Shown here one piece after another: positions 16,511 through 24,037 of a stretch of 32,657 nt of DNA (position 1 is the stretch's first letter; each line of letters starts with the position of its first letter). The DNA is taken from NCBI RefSeq assembly GCF_025821625.1, contig NZ_JACKSH010000190.1, forward strand, positions 1-32,657. Reading direction: 5' to 3'. The position numbers were made by a program, and so were the translations under genes. This DNA is from Mycolicibacterium pyrenivorans (GTDB lineage: Bacteria > Actinomycetota > Actinomycetes > Mycobacteriales > Mycobacteriaceae). Below the pieces are notes generated by a model. The model worked only from the letters and a program-made list of their open reading frames with translations. It was not told the DNA's origin and did not search any database.

Positions 16511-17293
16511 ATGACGAAGCTGCAGATGTGCGCGGGATTCGCCCTCGTCGTCTCGATCGCATGGCCCGCCCCGCCCGCTGCCGAGGCCGGGCCGGGCGAC
16601 GCTGCCGTGCCGGTGATCGAGCCCGTCGTGCTGGAGGAACTCGGGCACGACCCCGCGTCCTTCACCCAGGGACTCGAGCTCGACGGCTCGGTTCTGTGGG
16701 AGGGCACCGGGCTGGCAGGAGCCTCACAGTTGCGGGAGCTCGACCCGGCCACCGGGCAGCCGCGCCGGGAGGCGGCGATACCGAACGACTACTTCGGCGA
16801 GGGCATCACCGTGGTGGGTGAGCGAATCTGGCAGCTCACCTACCGCGACGGGGTGGCGGTCGAATGGGACGCGGCGACGCTGGCCCCCGTCCGTGAGGTC
16901 CCGCTCGACGGGGAGGGCTGGGGACTCTGCTACGACGGGGCCCGCCTGATCCGCAGCGACGGCACCGGCCGGCTTCGGTTCCACGACCCCGACGACTTCG
17001 CCGAGACCGGCGGCGTCGACGTCACCCGCGACGGGCGGGGGCTGAACGGCCTCAACGAACTGGAGTGCGTCGACGGGCAGGTGTGGGCCAACCTGTGGCC
17101 GAGCGACACCATAGCGCGCATCGACCCCGGCACCGGGGCCGTCAACCTCGTCGTCGACGCGGCCGGGCTGCGGGCCCGCGGGATCCCCCAGTCGGCACAG
17201 GTGCTCAACGGCATAGCCCACGTCCAGGGCAGCGAGTTCCTGCTCACCGGCAAGAACTGGCCGAAGACCTTCCGCGTGCGGCTCGGCCGGTAG
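16511..17293 (+). CDS. Secreted glutaminyl-peptide cyclotransferase (plant/bacterial type)
   Basis: A 260-residue protein. The N-terminus MTKLQMCAGFALVVSIAWPA ending near AEA looks like a Sec signal peptide. The body matches the five-bladed propeller of plant-type glutaminyl cyclases, with ASFTQGLELDGSVLWEGTG, a blade with EGWGLCYDG, NELECVDGQVWANLWPSDTI, VLNGIAHVQGSEFLLTGKNW and the family's FTQGL and LTGKNWP. These enzymes turn N-terminal Gln into pyroglutamate in exported proteins, making them resistant to aminopeptidases. It is followed 58 bases later by the FAD oxidoreductase gene, possibly in one transcript. The ATG start has no strong ribosome binding site. Confidence 0.9.
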   Translation: MTKLQMCAGFALVVSIAWPAPPAAEAGPGDAAVPVIEPVVLEELGHDPASFTQGLELDGSVLWEGTGLAGASQLRELDPATGQPRREAAIPNDYFGEGITVVGERIWQLTYRDGVAVEWDAATLAPVREVPLDGEGWGLCYDGARLIRSDGTGRLRFHDPDDFAETGGVDVTRDGRGLNGLNELECVDGQVWANLWPSDTIARIDPGTGAVNLVVDAAGLRARGIPQSAQVLNGIAHVQGSEFLLTGKNWPKTFRVRLGR

Positions 17294-17351
17294 GCGCCGT
17301 GCATGATCAGACGGTGACCCAGGCCCGCTCGCTGACCGTCGAGGTCCGCGC

Positions 17352-18468
17352 GTGACGCGGCAGAGGGTCGTCGTCGCCGGGATGGGCGACACCGGCGTGC
17401 TGACCGCGATCAAGCTCGCCCGCCACGCCGACGTCATCGGAATCTCGGCCAAGCCGGGACTGGTCAGCGGCCAGGAACTCGGCTGGCGGCTGGCACGGCC
17501 CGACGACTGGGCCCGCCACAACTGGATCCCGTTCGGCCGGTTCCGCGGCCTCGACCGGGTCCGCGCCGTGCACGGCACCCTGACCGGGCTGGACCTCGCG
17601 TCCCGGACCGTGGCGGTGCGACTGGCCGACGGTTCGACGACGGAGATTCCGTATGACGTGCTGGTCATCGCCACCGGCGTCAGCAACGGCTTCTGGCGAC
17701 AACCGACCCTGCAATCGGCCACCGAGATCGACGCGGACCTTCGGTCTCCGCACGAGCGCCTGGCCGCCGCGAGGTCGGTGATCGTCGTCGGCGGCGGTGC
17801 CGCGGCCGTCAGCAGCGCCGCGCAGATCGCGACCACCTGGCCTGACACCCGGGTCGACCTCTACTACCCCGGCGACCGGGCGCTGGTCGGCCATCACCCC
17901 CGCACCTGGGAGACGGTCCGGCGCAGGCTCACCGACGCCGGCGTCGGGTTGCATCCCGGCCACCGTGCCGTGCTCGCACCCGGATTCACCGGCGACGAGT
18001 TGACGGCCGAGCCGGTGCGGTGGAGCACCGGACAACCGCCGGCGTCCGCGGACGCGGTGCTGTGGGCTATCGGTCGGGTGCGCCCCAACACCGGCTGGCT
18101 GTCCGCCGAACTGCTCGACGACGACGGATTCGTCCGTGTCACACCCGAACTGCAGGTGCTCGGTCATCCCGAGGTGTTCGCGGTGGGTGACGTCGCCGCC
18201 ACCGACGCGCTGCGCAGTTCGGCGCGCAACCGCGCCGACGGGCTGATCGCCCACAACGTGCGTGCCGCCCTGGCAGGCAAGAAGGCGCTCAAGACCTACC
18301 GTCCGCCCAGGCGGCGCTGGGGCTCGGTGCTCGGCATCCAGCCCGACGGGCTGGAGGTGTTCGCCCCCAAACGGCAAAGCGTTCCGGTTCCCGGCGTGGA
18401 CATTCGAGCGGGTCCTGATGCCGTGGGTCGTGAAATGGGGCATCTACCGAGGGGTGCGCGGGGACTAG
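17352..18468 (+). CDS. NAD(P)/FAD-dependent oxidoreductase (NDH-2/AIF-like), frameshifted near its end
   Basis: The N-terminal FAD fold (VVVAGMGDTGVLTAIKLA), the second Rossmann fold (VIVVGGGAAAVSSA), a VIATG-type strand (DVLVIATGVSNG) and the late FAD-binding EVFAVGDVAATD place it among pyridine nucleotide-disulphide oxidoreductases such as AIF/FSP1 and type II NADH dehydrogenases. After VLGIQPDGLEVFAP the frame slips: one extra base in the run at 18364-18371 (five C, three A) moves the sensible end PNGKAFRFPAWTFERVL into the next frame, ending at TAG 18466-18468. Without that base the length is exactly 372 codons. A sequencing or assembly error is likely; a real indel is possible. The stop overlaps the convergent hydrolase's stop in the palindrome CTAG. 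Confidence 0.8.
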
Positions 18469-19757
18469 CCGGCGCGCGGGATCTCGGCGTTGATGCGGTC
18501 CAGCAGCTGCGGGTAGCGGTTGGCCTCCCGGTGCCTGCCGGGCTTGCCGCTGCTGACCACCGCGACCGACAGCGCCCGCGTGGGGTCGGCCCACACCGCG
18601 ATGTCGGTCAGCCCGGTGTGGCCGAACGCCCCTGCGGCGTCCCGGCCGAACGGGCCGAAGCGTTTGGAGCCCAGCATGTAACCGATGCCCCACCGCATCG
18701 GCATCAGCCCGGTCGCGATGTCGGGGCGCAGCCGTCGGGACTCGGTCGTCGCGGCCCGCAGCGTCTCGGCGGACAACACCCGCACCCCGTCGAGTTCACC
18801 TCCGCGGCAGAGGATTTCGGCGAACCGGGAGAGCTCGTTGGCGTTCGAGACGGTGTTCGACGACGGGATGACCCCGGTGAGGAACTGCCGGGTGTTCGAG
18901 AACGGGATGATCTGGGTCATGGTGCCGCCCACCGCGGCCTTGAACGCCCTGGCGATCGGGGCGGGCAGCGGCTTGCCCGTGACATGACTCGGCGCCACCA
19001 GCGGAACGTCTTCCGGCGCAACGCCGTAATTGGTCCAGCGGAAGCCCAGCGGCGCCAGGATCTCCTCGTGCAGGATGTCGCGGATGCTGCGTCCCGTCGC
19101 GGCCGAGATGATCTCGCGCATCAGCGGTCCCCACGTCACGCCGTGGTACATGTGCACCCGCCCGGGCGGGTACACGGGTTTCATCGCGCCCAGCATATCG
19201 CGTGCGTATTCGCTGTCGTCCATCCGCTTGAGGTCGGGCTTCGGCCCGGTGGCGAACGGCACACCCGCGCTGTGGGTCATCACGTGGCGGATGGTCGTGC
19301 GGTCCTTGCCGTGGCTGGTGTAGCCGGGCAGGTAATCGCACACCCGGTCGTCGAGCGAGAACGCCCCGCGCTCGACGAGCATGTGGACGACGGTGGTGGT
19401 GATCGCCTTGGCGGCGGAGTAGACACAGAACGGCGTCTCGGTGGTGACCGCGATCTTCTCGGCGCCGGGCGGGTCGCCGGGCCCGTTGCCCCAGCCGTGG
19501 CCGATGGCGCGGTCGAGGAGCACCCGGCCGTCGCGGCGCAGGCACACCTGGATCGCCGGCTGCATGCCCGCCTGATACCAGTGCGTGGCCGCCCGCCAGA
19601 TCCGTTCCACGGCCGCGGGGTCGACACCGGTGTGATCCTCGGTGCCGGTCGAGGTGACGGCGCTGAGGTCGGCCGGGACGTGGATCCTGCCACCGTCGCC
19701 GGAGGCGACGATCCTGCCACCGTCGCCGGAGGCGACGATCCTGCCACCGTCGGTCAG
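18465..19757 (-). CDS. Serine hydrolase, beta-lactamase/esterase family
   Basis: About 430 residues in the class C beta-lactamase/esterase fold. The SxxK nucleophile is S114-A-A-K117 in CVYSAAKAIT, the second-motif Tyr is probably in HMYHGVTWG, and HTG (FGHTGLTDIAVWADP) stands for KTG. Mycobacterial relatives are annotated as lipases or esterases (LipD/LipE type). The N-terminus is unusual: no ATG, GTG or TTG fits, but AGGAGG at 19764-19769 lies six bases before a CTG at 19757 that overlaps the upstream gene's TGA (CTGA). The next in-frame GTG is 19610, well inside. A 27-bp unit repeated 2.6 times adds GGRIVASGD repeats before the conserved GRIHVPADL. Translation is probably coupled to the upstream secreted-protein gene. 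Confidence 0.82.
   Translation of the reverse strand: MTDGGRIVASGDGGRIVASGDGGRIHVPADLSAVTSTGTEDHTGVDPAAVERIWRAATHWYQAGMQPAIQVCLRRDGRVLLDRAIGHGWGNGPGDPPGAEKIAVTTETPFCVYSAAKAITTTVVHMLVERGAFSLDDRVCDYLPGYTSHGKDRTTIRHVMTHSAGVPFATGPKPDLKRMDDSEYARDMLGAMKPVYPPGRVHMYHGVTWGPLMREIISAATGRSIRDILHEEILAPLGFRWTNYGVAPEDVPLVAPSHVTGKPLPAPIARAFKAAVGGTMTQIIPFSNTRQFLTGVIPSSNTVSNANELSRFAEILCRGGELDGVRVLSAETLRAATTESRRLRPDIATGLMPMRWGIGYMLGSKRFGPFGRDAAGAFGHTGLTDIAVWADPTRALSVAVVSSGKPGRHREANRYPQLLDRINAEIPRAG
19683..19752. repeat. 27-bp tandem repeat, about 2.6 copies
   Basis: The unit beginning GATCCTGCCACCGTCGCC occurs at 19683-19709 and 19710-19736, with 16 more matching bases from 19737. It encodes in-frame GGRIVASGD repeats at the hydrolase N-terminus. 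Confidence 0.95.
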
Positions 19758-20209
19758 CGGGGACCTCCTGAGAGCATGCCACGACCGATGATCCCGGTCA
19801 GCTGTCCCAGCAGATCGCCGGGTCCGGGCTGGGGCGGCGGGGGCATGTTGGTGAGCTGCCACGCCTGGCAGGAAGTCGTGGTGAAGGTGGTGTCGGTCGG
19901 CAGGATCTGGACGAATGCCGGCTTCTTGGTGAGCGCGTTGTCGACCATCTCCTCGCCGGCTGTGCGTTTCCAGTAGCAGGCGCCGTCGTCGATCGGGCCC
20001 GCGGACTGGTAGCTGCCCGGCGCGATGTCGGTGCCGACGGCGTAGGAGCCGTCGGCGTCGATGGTGGTCTTGAGGGCCGCCGGCGCCTCTGCGGGTGCGG
20101 GACCCGGCGGCGGTGGTGCGGGCTCAGGCTGCGCGTGGGCCGTCGGGAGCGCCGCCCACCACGCTGTCAGCAGAACCGCGGCCACCGCGGCTGTTCTCGT
20201 CGGCCTCAT
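19754..20209 (-). CDS. Secreted protein with DxDGSYxVGTDIxPGxY-type domain
   Basis: A 151-residue protein. The N-terminus MRPTRTAAVAAVLLTAWWAA followed by AHA is a Sec signal peptide. A Pro-rich linker leads to a domain LKTTIDADGSYAVGTDIAPG then SYQSAGPIDDGACYWKRT, a module common in secreted actinobacterial proteins, whose function is unknown. A second Cys (TTSCQAW) may pair with the first. The tail is Pro/Gly-rich. No strong ribosome binding site precedes ATG 20209. Its last codons carry the AGGAGG that appears to serve the following hydrolase gene, and its TGA overlaps that gene's likely CTG start, so the two form an operon. Confidence 0.76.
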   Translation of the reverse strand: MRPTRTAAVAAVLLTAWWAALPTAHAQPEPAPPPPGPAPAEAPAALKTTIDADGSYAVGTDIAPGSYQSAGPIDDGACYWKRTAGEEMVDNALTKKPAFVQILPTDTTFTTTSCQAWQLTNMPPPPQPGPGDLLGQLTGIIGRGMLSGGPR

Positions 20210-20246
20210 AGAAAGCCAGTCTAAGTGCCGCGGGCCGCAGACAGAA

Positions 20247-20279
20247 CCCGCCGCCGCGGCGCTGGGCCGCGGCGGCGGG
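20247..20279 (-). terminator. Strong hairpin downstream of the haemophore-like gene
   Basis: A perfect 14-bp stem (20247-20260 with 20266-20279) and 5-base loop, nearly all G and C, lies 23 bases past the haemophore stop. No long U tract follows, as is common in mycobacterial terminators. It also lies just before the next gene's start, so it separates the two units. Confidence 0.65.
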
Positions 20280-20302
20280 ATCGTCGTGTCTTCGCTGGTC
20301 GG

Positions 20303-20707
20303 TCAGCCGGCCATGAACAGGTCGTAGGCCGACGCCAGCTCACCGGGAAGCACGGTCACGTTGCAGGTGCGCTGTACGTCACCGAGCGGTGCCAGGATGC
20401 CGCGCAGCTCGTAGTACTCGCTGCTGTTCGCGGTGAAGTAACCACGCAGGTTGGCCTCGGCATCCGGCCGCGGCTGGTTCATCGCCGCCGTGACGGCCTG
20501 ATTGGCACCGGGATGGGTGTCGAGATACTGACGCGCGGAACCCGTGACCGAACTGACGGTGCCGGAGAGCGCGCTGGCACTGCACTGCTCGGCCGGGGCC
20601 GCGATCGCCGCAGGCGCGGCCATCGTTGCTGCGGCCACGCCCCCGAACAGACAAGCCGCTCCGATGCCGGCCACATTCCGGCGCATGGTGCTACCACTGA
20701 AATTCAT
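20303..20707 (-). CDS. Secreted haemophore-like haem-binding protein (MHB domain)
   Basis: About 134 residues. The signal peptide MRRNVAGIGAACLFGGVAAA ends at AIAAPA. The mature domain begins EQCSASALSGTVSSVTGSAR, contains YLDTHPGANQAVTAAMNQPR and LRGYFTANSSEYYELRGILA, and ends TCNVTVLPG, so two Cys at the domain ends may form a disulphide. This matches the mycobacterial haemophore family (Rv0203-like), which carries haem outside the cell for uptake by MmpL3/MmpL11-type transporters. No such transporter is in this window. The ATG at 20707 has an AAGGA about eleven bases upstream; ATG 20728 and an internal ATG at MRRN are alternatives. No IdeR/DtxR box is evident upstream. Confidence 0.82.
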   Translation of the reverse strand: MNFSGSTMRRNVAGIGAACLFGGVAAATMAAPAAIAAPAEQCSASALSGTVSSVTGSARQYLDTHPGANQAVTAAMNQPRPDAEANLRGYFTANSSEYYELRGILAPLGDVQRTCNVTVLPGELASAYDLFMAG

Positions 20708-21102
20708 GATCGATTTGGTCCTTCGCATTGTGAATGGGTGTCTTGCATCCCCGCCCGAATCCAAGATAACCGCGATCAGAAGTGCCCAAACCCGGCCCAT
20801 GATCGCGAAAGCGTAAGTGGGAGAACGTTACATCCACACGGGGTGACATTCGCCTCAGTAATCACGATCAACGCCGAATTCGACCGCCTTTCCGCCGCGC
20901 AAATGTGCCAATTCTCAGAATTTGCCGGGAACCCTTAAATGATCGTGATCTGCGACGTGACCCAATCGTTATGGGTGATTGTATCGTTGTGGGCGATTGG
21001 TGTCGGGAGCACCGAACGCACCGCGGAAAACACGCGATGTCCGCGAGGCGATCGTCGGGGACGCCCCCGCGACGGATCCGCCGGCGCGCTAGCGTGGTGG
21101 CC
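20708..21102. other. 395-bp intergenic region with imperfect 18-bp direct repeat
   Basis: No gene is supported here. The stretch is less GC-rich than its neighbours and should hold divergent promoters for the haemophore and VOC genes. Two 18-base units sit back to back at 20965-20982 and 20983-21000 (15 of 18 identical; each has ATCGTT at its start and GATTG near its end), and CAATC/GATTG form short inverted arms. This may be a regulator site. Confidence 0.5.
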
Positions 21103-21510
21103 GTGAAGCTGGACCTGCTCATGCCGGGCATCGAGGTAGGGCTCGTCACCACCGATCTCGACGCGATGGTGGCGTTCTACGAGGATTTCCTCGAACTCGA
21201 GCCACAGGGTGACATCGAGTTCGACGGCGGCTCCCAACGGCGCTACTCGCTGGGGGGAAGCGTGCTCAAGCTCGTCACCTACACCCCGCCGCCGCAGGCA
21301 CCGGCCGCGCCGGGAGGCGGCCGCGCGCAGGCAGGTCTGCGGTACTTCACCATCGGGGTCAACGGGTTGCGCGCCGTCGCCGAAGCGTTCGAGGCCTCCG
21401 CGTACGACGTCGTGGAACCGCTCACCGAGTTCGCGCCGGTGCCGGGGATGGGCTGGATGTTCGTCGCCGACCCGGACGGCAACTGGATCGAACTGTTCGG
21501 GACCCTATGA
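21103..21510 (+). CDS. VOC-family (glyoxalase-like) protein
   Basis: A 135-residue vicinal-oxygen-chelate protein: MPGIEVGLVTTDLDAMVAFY then EDFLELEP at the front, a second half beginning RYFTIGVNGLRAVAEAFEAS and ending FVADPDGNWIELFGTL, the classical metal-binding Glu near the C-terminus (WIELFG). Substrate is unknown. The GTG at 21103 is the best start; a GTG at 21094 is also in frame. Its TGA overlaps the rhomboid gene's ATG (ATGA), so the two are translationally coupled. Confidence 0.83.
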   Translation: MKLDLLMPGIEVGLVTTDLDAMVAFYEDFLELEPQGDIEFDGGSQRRYSLGGSVLKLVTYTPPPQAPAAPGGGRAQAGLRYFTIGVNGLRAVAEAFEASAYDVVEPLTEFAPVPGMGWMFVADPDGNWIELFGTL

Positions 21511-22376
21511 GCTACCCCCAGCCGCCGGGCACGCCGCCGCAGACACCGACCTGCTATCGCCATCCCGATCGGCAGACCTACGTCCGCTGCACGCGCTGCA
21601 ACCGGTTCATCTGCCCCGACTGCATGCACAGCGCCTCGGTGGGGCACCAGTGCGCAGACTGCGTCGGTGCGGCCGCCCGCACTGTGCGCCCGGTCACGAC
21701 GCAGTTCGGGGCCCGGCAGACGCGATCCACCACCCCGATCGTCACCTACGTGCTGATCGGCATCAACCTGCTAATGTTCGCGCTGCAGTCGACGTCGGTC
21801 AGCCTGGAACGCGACCTCGTGCTGTGGCCGCCCGCAGTCGCCGACGGCGAGCTGTACCGGCTGCTGACGTCGGCGTTCCTGCACTACGGCCTGATGCACA
21901 TCCTGTTCAACATGTGGGCGCTCTACGTCGTGGGCGCGCCGCTGGAGTTGGCGCTGGGCCGGCTGCGGTTCATCGCGTTGTACCTGCTCAGCGCTCTGGG
22001 CGGCTCCGTCCTGGTGTATCTGCTCTCGGAGCTGAACTCGGCCACCGCAGGCGCCTCCGGCGCGGTGTTCGGCCTGTTCGGCGCGATGTTCGTGGTGGGC
22101 CGCAAACTCAACATGGATGTCCGCGGGGTGATGCTGATCATCGGGCTGAACCTGGCGTTCACGTTCATCTTCCCGTTGATCAGCTCGCAGAACATCAGCT
22201 GGCAGGGCCACATCGGTGGGCTCGTCACCGGCGCCGCGGTCGCCGCCGCGTACGCGTACGCGCCGAGATCGCGGCGCAACCTGGTGCAGGCCGGCGCGAC
22301 CGTCGCCGTGCTGGCGCTGTTCGTCGCGCTCATCTGGTGGCGCACTGCCGACCTGTGGGCGACGTACGTCGGCTGA
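21507..22376 (+). CDS. Rhomboid intramembrane serine protease with N-terminal zinc-ribbon
   Basis: A 289-residue protein. The cytoplasmic N-terminus has a zinc-binding module (CYRHPDRQTYVRCTRCNRFI then CPDC, HQCADC), as seen in actinobacterial rhomboids. At least six membrane helices follow. The catalytic Ser is S184 in the GASG motif (AGASGAVFGLFG), the catalytic His is H235 (WQGHIGGLVTG), and the conserved His/Asn helix reads FLHYGLMHILFNMWAL. Rhomboids cut membrane proteins inside the bilayer; mycobacterial substrates are mostly unknown (Rv0110/Rv1337 types). Coupled by a 4-base overlap to the upstream VOC gene. Confidence 0.94.
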   Translation: MSYPQPPGTPPQTPTCYRHPDRQTYVRCTRCNRFICPDCMHSASVGHQCADCVGAAARTVRPVTTQFGARQTRSTTPIVTYVLIGINLLMFALQSTSVSLERDLVLWPPAVADGELYRLLTSAFLHYGLMHILFNMWALYVVGAPLELALGRLRFIALYLLSALGGSVLVYLLSELNSATAGASGAVFGLFGAMFVVGRKLNMDVRGVMLIIGLNLAFTFIFPLISSQNISWQGHIGGLVTGAAVAAAYAYAPRSRRNLVQAGATVAVLALFVALIWWRTADLWATYVG

Positions 22377-22382
22377 CCTCGG

Positions 22383-23261
22383 CTAACTCAACCCGGCGCC
22401 GACGGCTACCGACTCGAGCACCGCGAGATGGTCGTCGACCGTGCGCAGGCCGGCGCGCATCGTGTTCACCGACACGTGGGTGGCGCCGGAGGCGGCCCAT
22501 TCGGCGATGTCGGCCACGGCGCGGTCGAGGTCGCGCTGCCAGTTGACGCGGCCCTCCATCCCGATCTGTGACGGGTCGCGTCCGGCCTCGCGCGCCGCGG
22601 CGTCGACGACGGAGTTGGCTTCTGCGAGCGCGGGACCCGGCTGCATCATCGGGAACCACCCATCGGCCAGCCGGCCGGCCCTGGCGTAGCCGCGCGGCGC
22701 CGCGGCGCCGATCCACAGCGGGATGGGGCGCTGCACGGGCAGCGGCGCGATACCGGCGCCGGTCACCCGGTGATACCGGCCCTCGAACGTGACCGAACGC
22801 TGCGTCCACAGCAGCCGCAGCAGCTCCAGCTGCTCCTCCGATCGCCTGCCGCGGTTGGTGAACTGCTCGCCGAGCGCCTCGTACTCGACGGCGTTCCAGC
22901 CCACCCCGATCCCGAACCGCAGCCGCCCGCCGCTGAGCATGTCGACCTCGGCAGCCTGCTTGGCCACCAGCACCGTCTGCCGCTGCGGAAGGATGATGAC
23001 CCCGGTGACCAGCTCCAGCCTCGTCGTGACCGCGGCCAGGAAACCGAACATCACCAACGGCTCGTGAAACGTGGTGTCGATGTCGTACGGTCCCGACCAG
23101 CCCTGGTGCACGGCCGGATCGGCGCCGACCACGTGGTCGTAGGCGAGCACATGCGCGAACCCGAGTTCCTCGACCCGCTCGCCGTACGCGCGCACCGCAC
23201 CCGGATCGCCGCCGAGTTCGGTCTGGGGAAACACCACGCCGATCCGCATGCCGATTCGCAT
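22383..23261 (-). CDS. LLM-class F420-dependent oxidoreductase
   Basis: A 292-residue luciferase-like barrel. Signatures include MRIGVVFPQTELGGDPGAV, a TRLELVTGVIILPQRQTVLV strand, VDMLSGGRLRFGIGVGWN and PLWIGAAAPRGYARAGRLAD, all typical of the TIGR03619-type F420 enzymes abundant in mycobacteria. They use reduced F420 for redox reactions; the substrate is unknown. The start carries a 12-base near-duplication encoding MRIGMRIG, with ATGs at 23261 and 23249; 23249 gives the family's normal start. It is convergent with rhomboid (six bases apart) and divergent from the phosphoglucomutase gene. Confidence 0.87.
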   Translation of the reverse strand: MRIGMRIGVVFPQTELGGDPGAVRAYGERVEELGFAHVLAYDHVVGADPAVHQGWSGPYDIDTTFHEPLVMFGFLAAVTTRLELVTGVIILPQRQTVLVAKQAAEVDMLSGGRLRFGIGVGWNAVEYEALGEQFTNRGRRSEEQLELLRLLWTQRSVTFEGRYHRVTGAGIAPLPVQRPIPLWIGAAAPRGYARAGRLADGWFPMMQPGPALAEANSVVDAAAREAGRDPSQIGMEGRVNWQRDLDRAVADIAEWAASGATHVSVNTMRAGLRTVDDHLAVLESVAVGAGLS

Positions 23262-23323
23262 ATGTGGAGCAAACCATGGGTGTTCGGGCTTTCATTCCCA
23301 GCCCCTCGGGGTATTAGTGAGTG

Positions 23324-24037
23324 ATGCTCGGCCTGCCCGATCGGATACGCGCGTGCCTGTTCGACCTCGATGGTGTGCTCACCGACACCGCCAGCGTGCA
23401 CCGAACGGCGTGGAAGAAGATGTTCGACGAGTACCTGCGCGACCGAAGTGCGCAGCTCGGCGAGCCATTCGTGCCCTTCGACGCGGGCGCCGACTACGAG
23501 ACCTACGTCGACGGAAAGCCGCGCGACGACGGGATCCGGTCGTTTCTCGGCAGCCGCGCCATCACCGGCGACGACGCCACGGTGGCCGACCTGGGCACCC
23601 GCAAGAACGAGACGTTCCGCCACCAGTTGCACACCGACGGGGTGACCGTGTTCGAGGGTTCCCGGCGCTACCTGCAGGCGGCCACCGACGCCGGGTTGCG
23701 GCGCGCGGTGGTGTCGTCGAGCGCGAACACCCGCGAGATCCTCGAGCTGACCGGGCTGGACATCTACATCGAGGAGCGGGTGGACGGGGTGACGCTGCGC
23801 ACCGAGAAGATCGCGGGAAAGCCCGCCCCGGACTCGTTCCTGCGGGCCGCGCACCTGCTCGGCGTCGCGCCGGCCGAGGCGGCCGTGTTCGAGGACGCCC
23901 TGTCCGGCGTGGCCGCGGGACGGGCCGGCCACTTCGGCATCGTCGTCGGCGTCGACCGCGTGGGTCAGTCAGAAGCATTGCGGGACAACGGTGCCGACAT
24001 CGTCGTCACCGACCTCGGGGAGTTGCTGTCGCCATGA
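23324..24037 (+). CDS. HAD-family beta-phosphoglucomutase
   Basis: A 237-residue HAD protein. Motif I is FDLDGVLTDTASVH, with nucleophile D14 and acid/base D16; motif II SSSANT; motif III Lys in AGKPAPDSF; motif IV FEDALSGVAAG. The cap residues DGKPRDDGIRSFL fit beta-phosphoglucomutases, which turn beta-glucose 1-phosphate into glucose 6-phosphate. The downstream gene begins inside its stop (ATGATGA at 24034), giving tight coupling with the GH65 phosphorylase that would make its substrate. This is the Rv3400/Rv3401 order of M. tuberculosis. Start ATG 24 bases into the region after TTAGTGAGTG; a GTG at 23321 is equivalent. Confidence 0.92.
   Translation: MLGLPDRIRACLFDLDGVLTDTASVHRTAWKKMFDEYLRDRSAQLGEPFVPFDAGADYETYVDGKPRDDGIRSFLGSRAITGDDATVADLGTRKNETFRHQLHTDGVTVFEGSRRYLQAATDAGLRRAVVSSSANTREILELTGLDIYIEERVDGVTLRTEKIAGKPAPDSFLRAAHLLGVAPAEAAVFEDALSGVAAGRAGHFGIVVGVDRVGQSEALRDNGADIVVTDLGELLSP

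Noticed and set aside
19758..19862. Hydrolase start at ATG 19862
   Set aside because: It would overlap the upstream gene by over 100 bases and add a low-complexity leader; AGGAGG sits before CTG 19757.
17352..19976. A continuous 874-residue frame spanning the FAD protein and far beyond
   Set aside because: After about residue 338 it only reads antisense to the serine hydrolase and secreted protein genes; conserved FAD-protein sequence continues in the next frame to 18468.
23248..24033. Long upstream extension of GH65
   Set aside because: It overlaps the phosphoglucomutase gene in another frame; ATG 24034 fits the family start.
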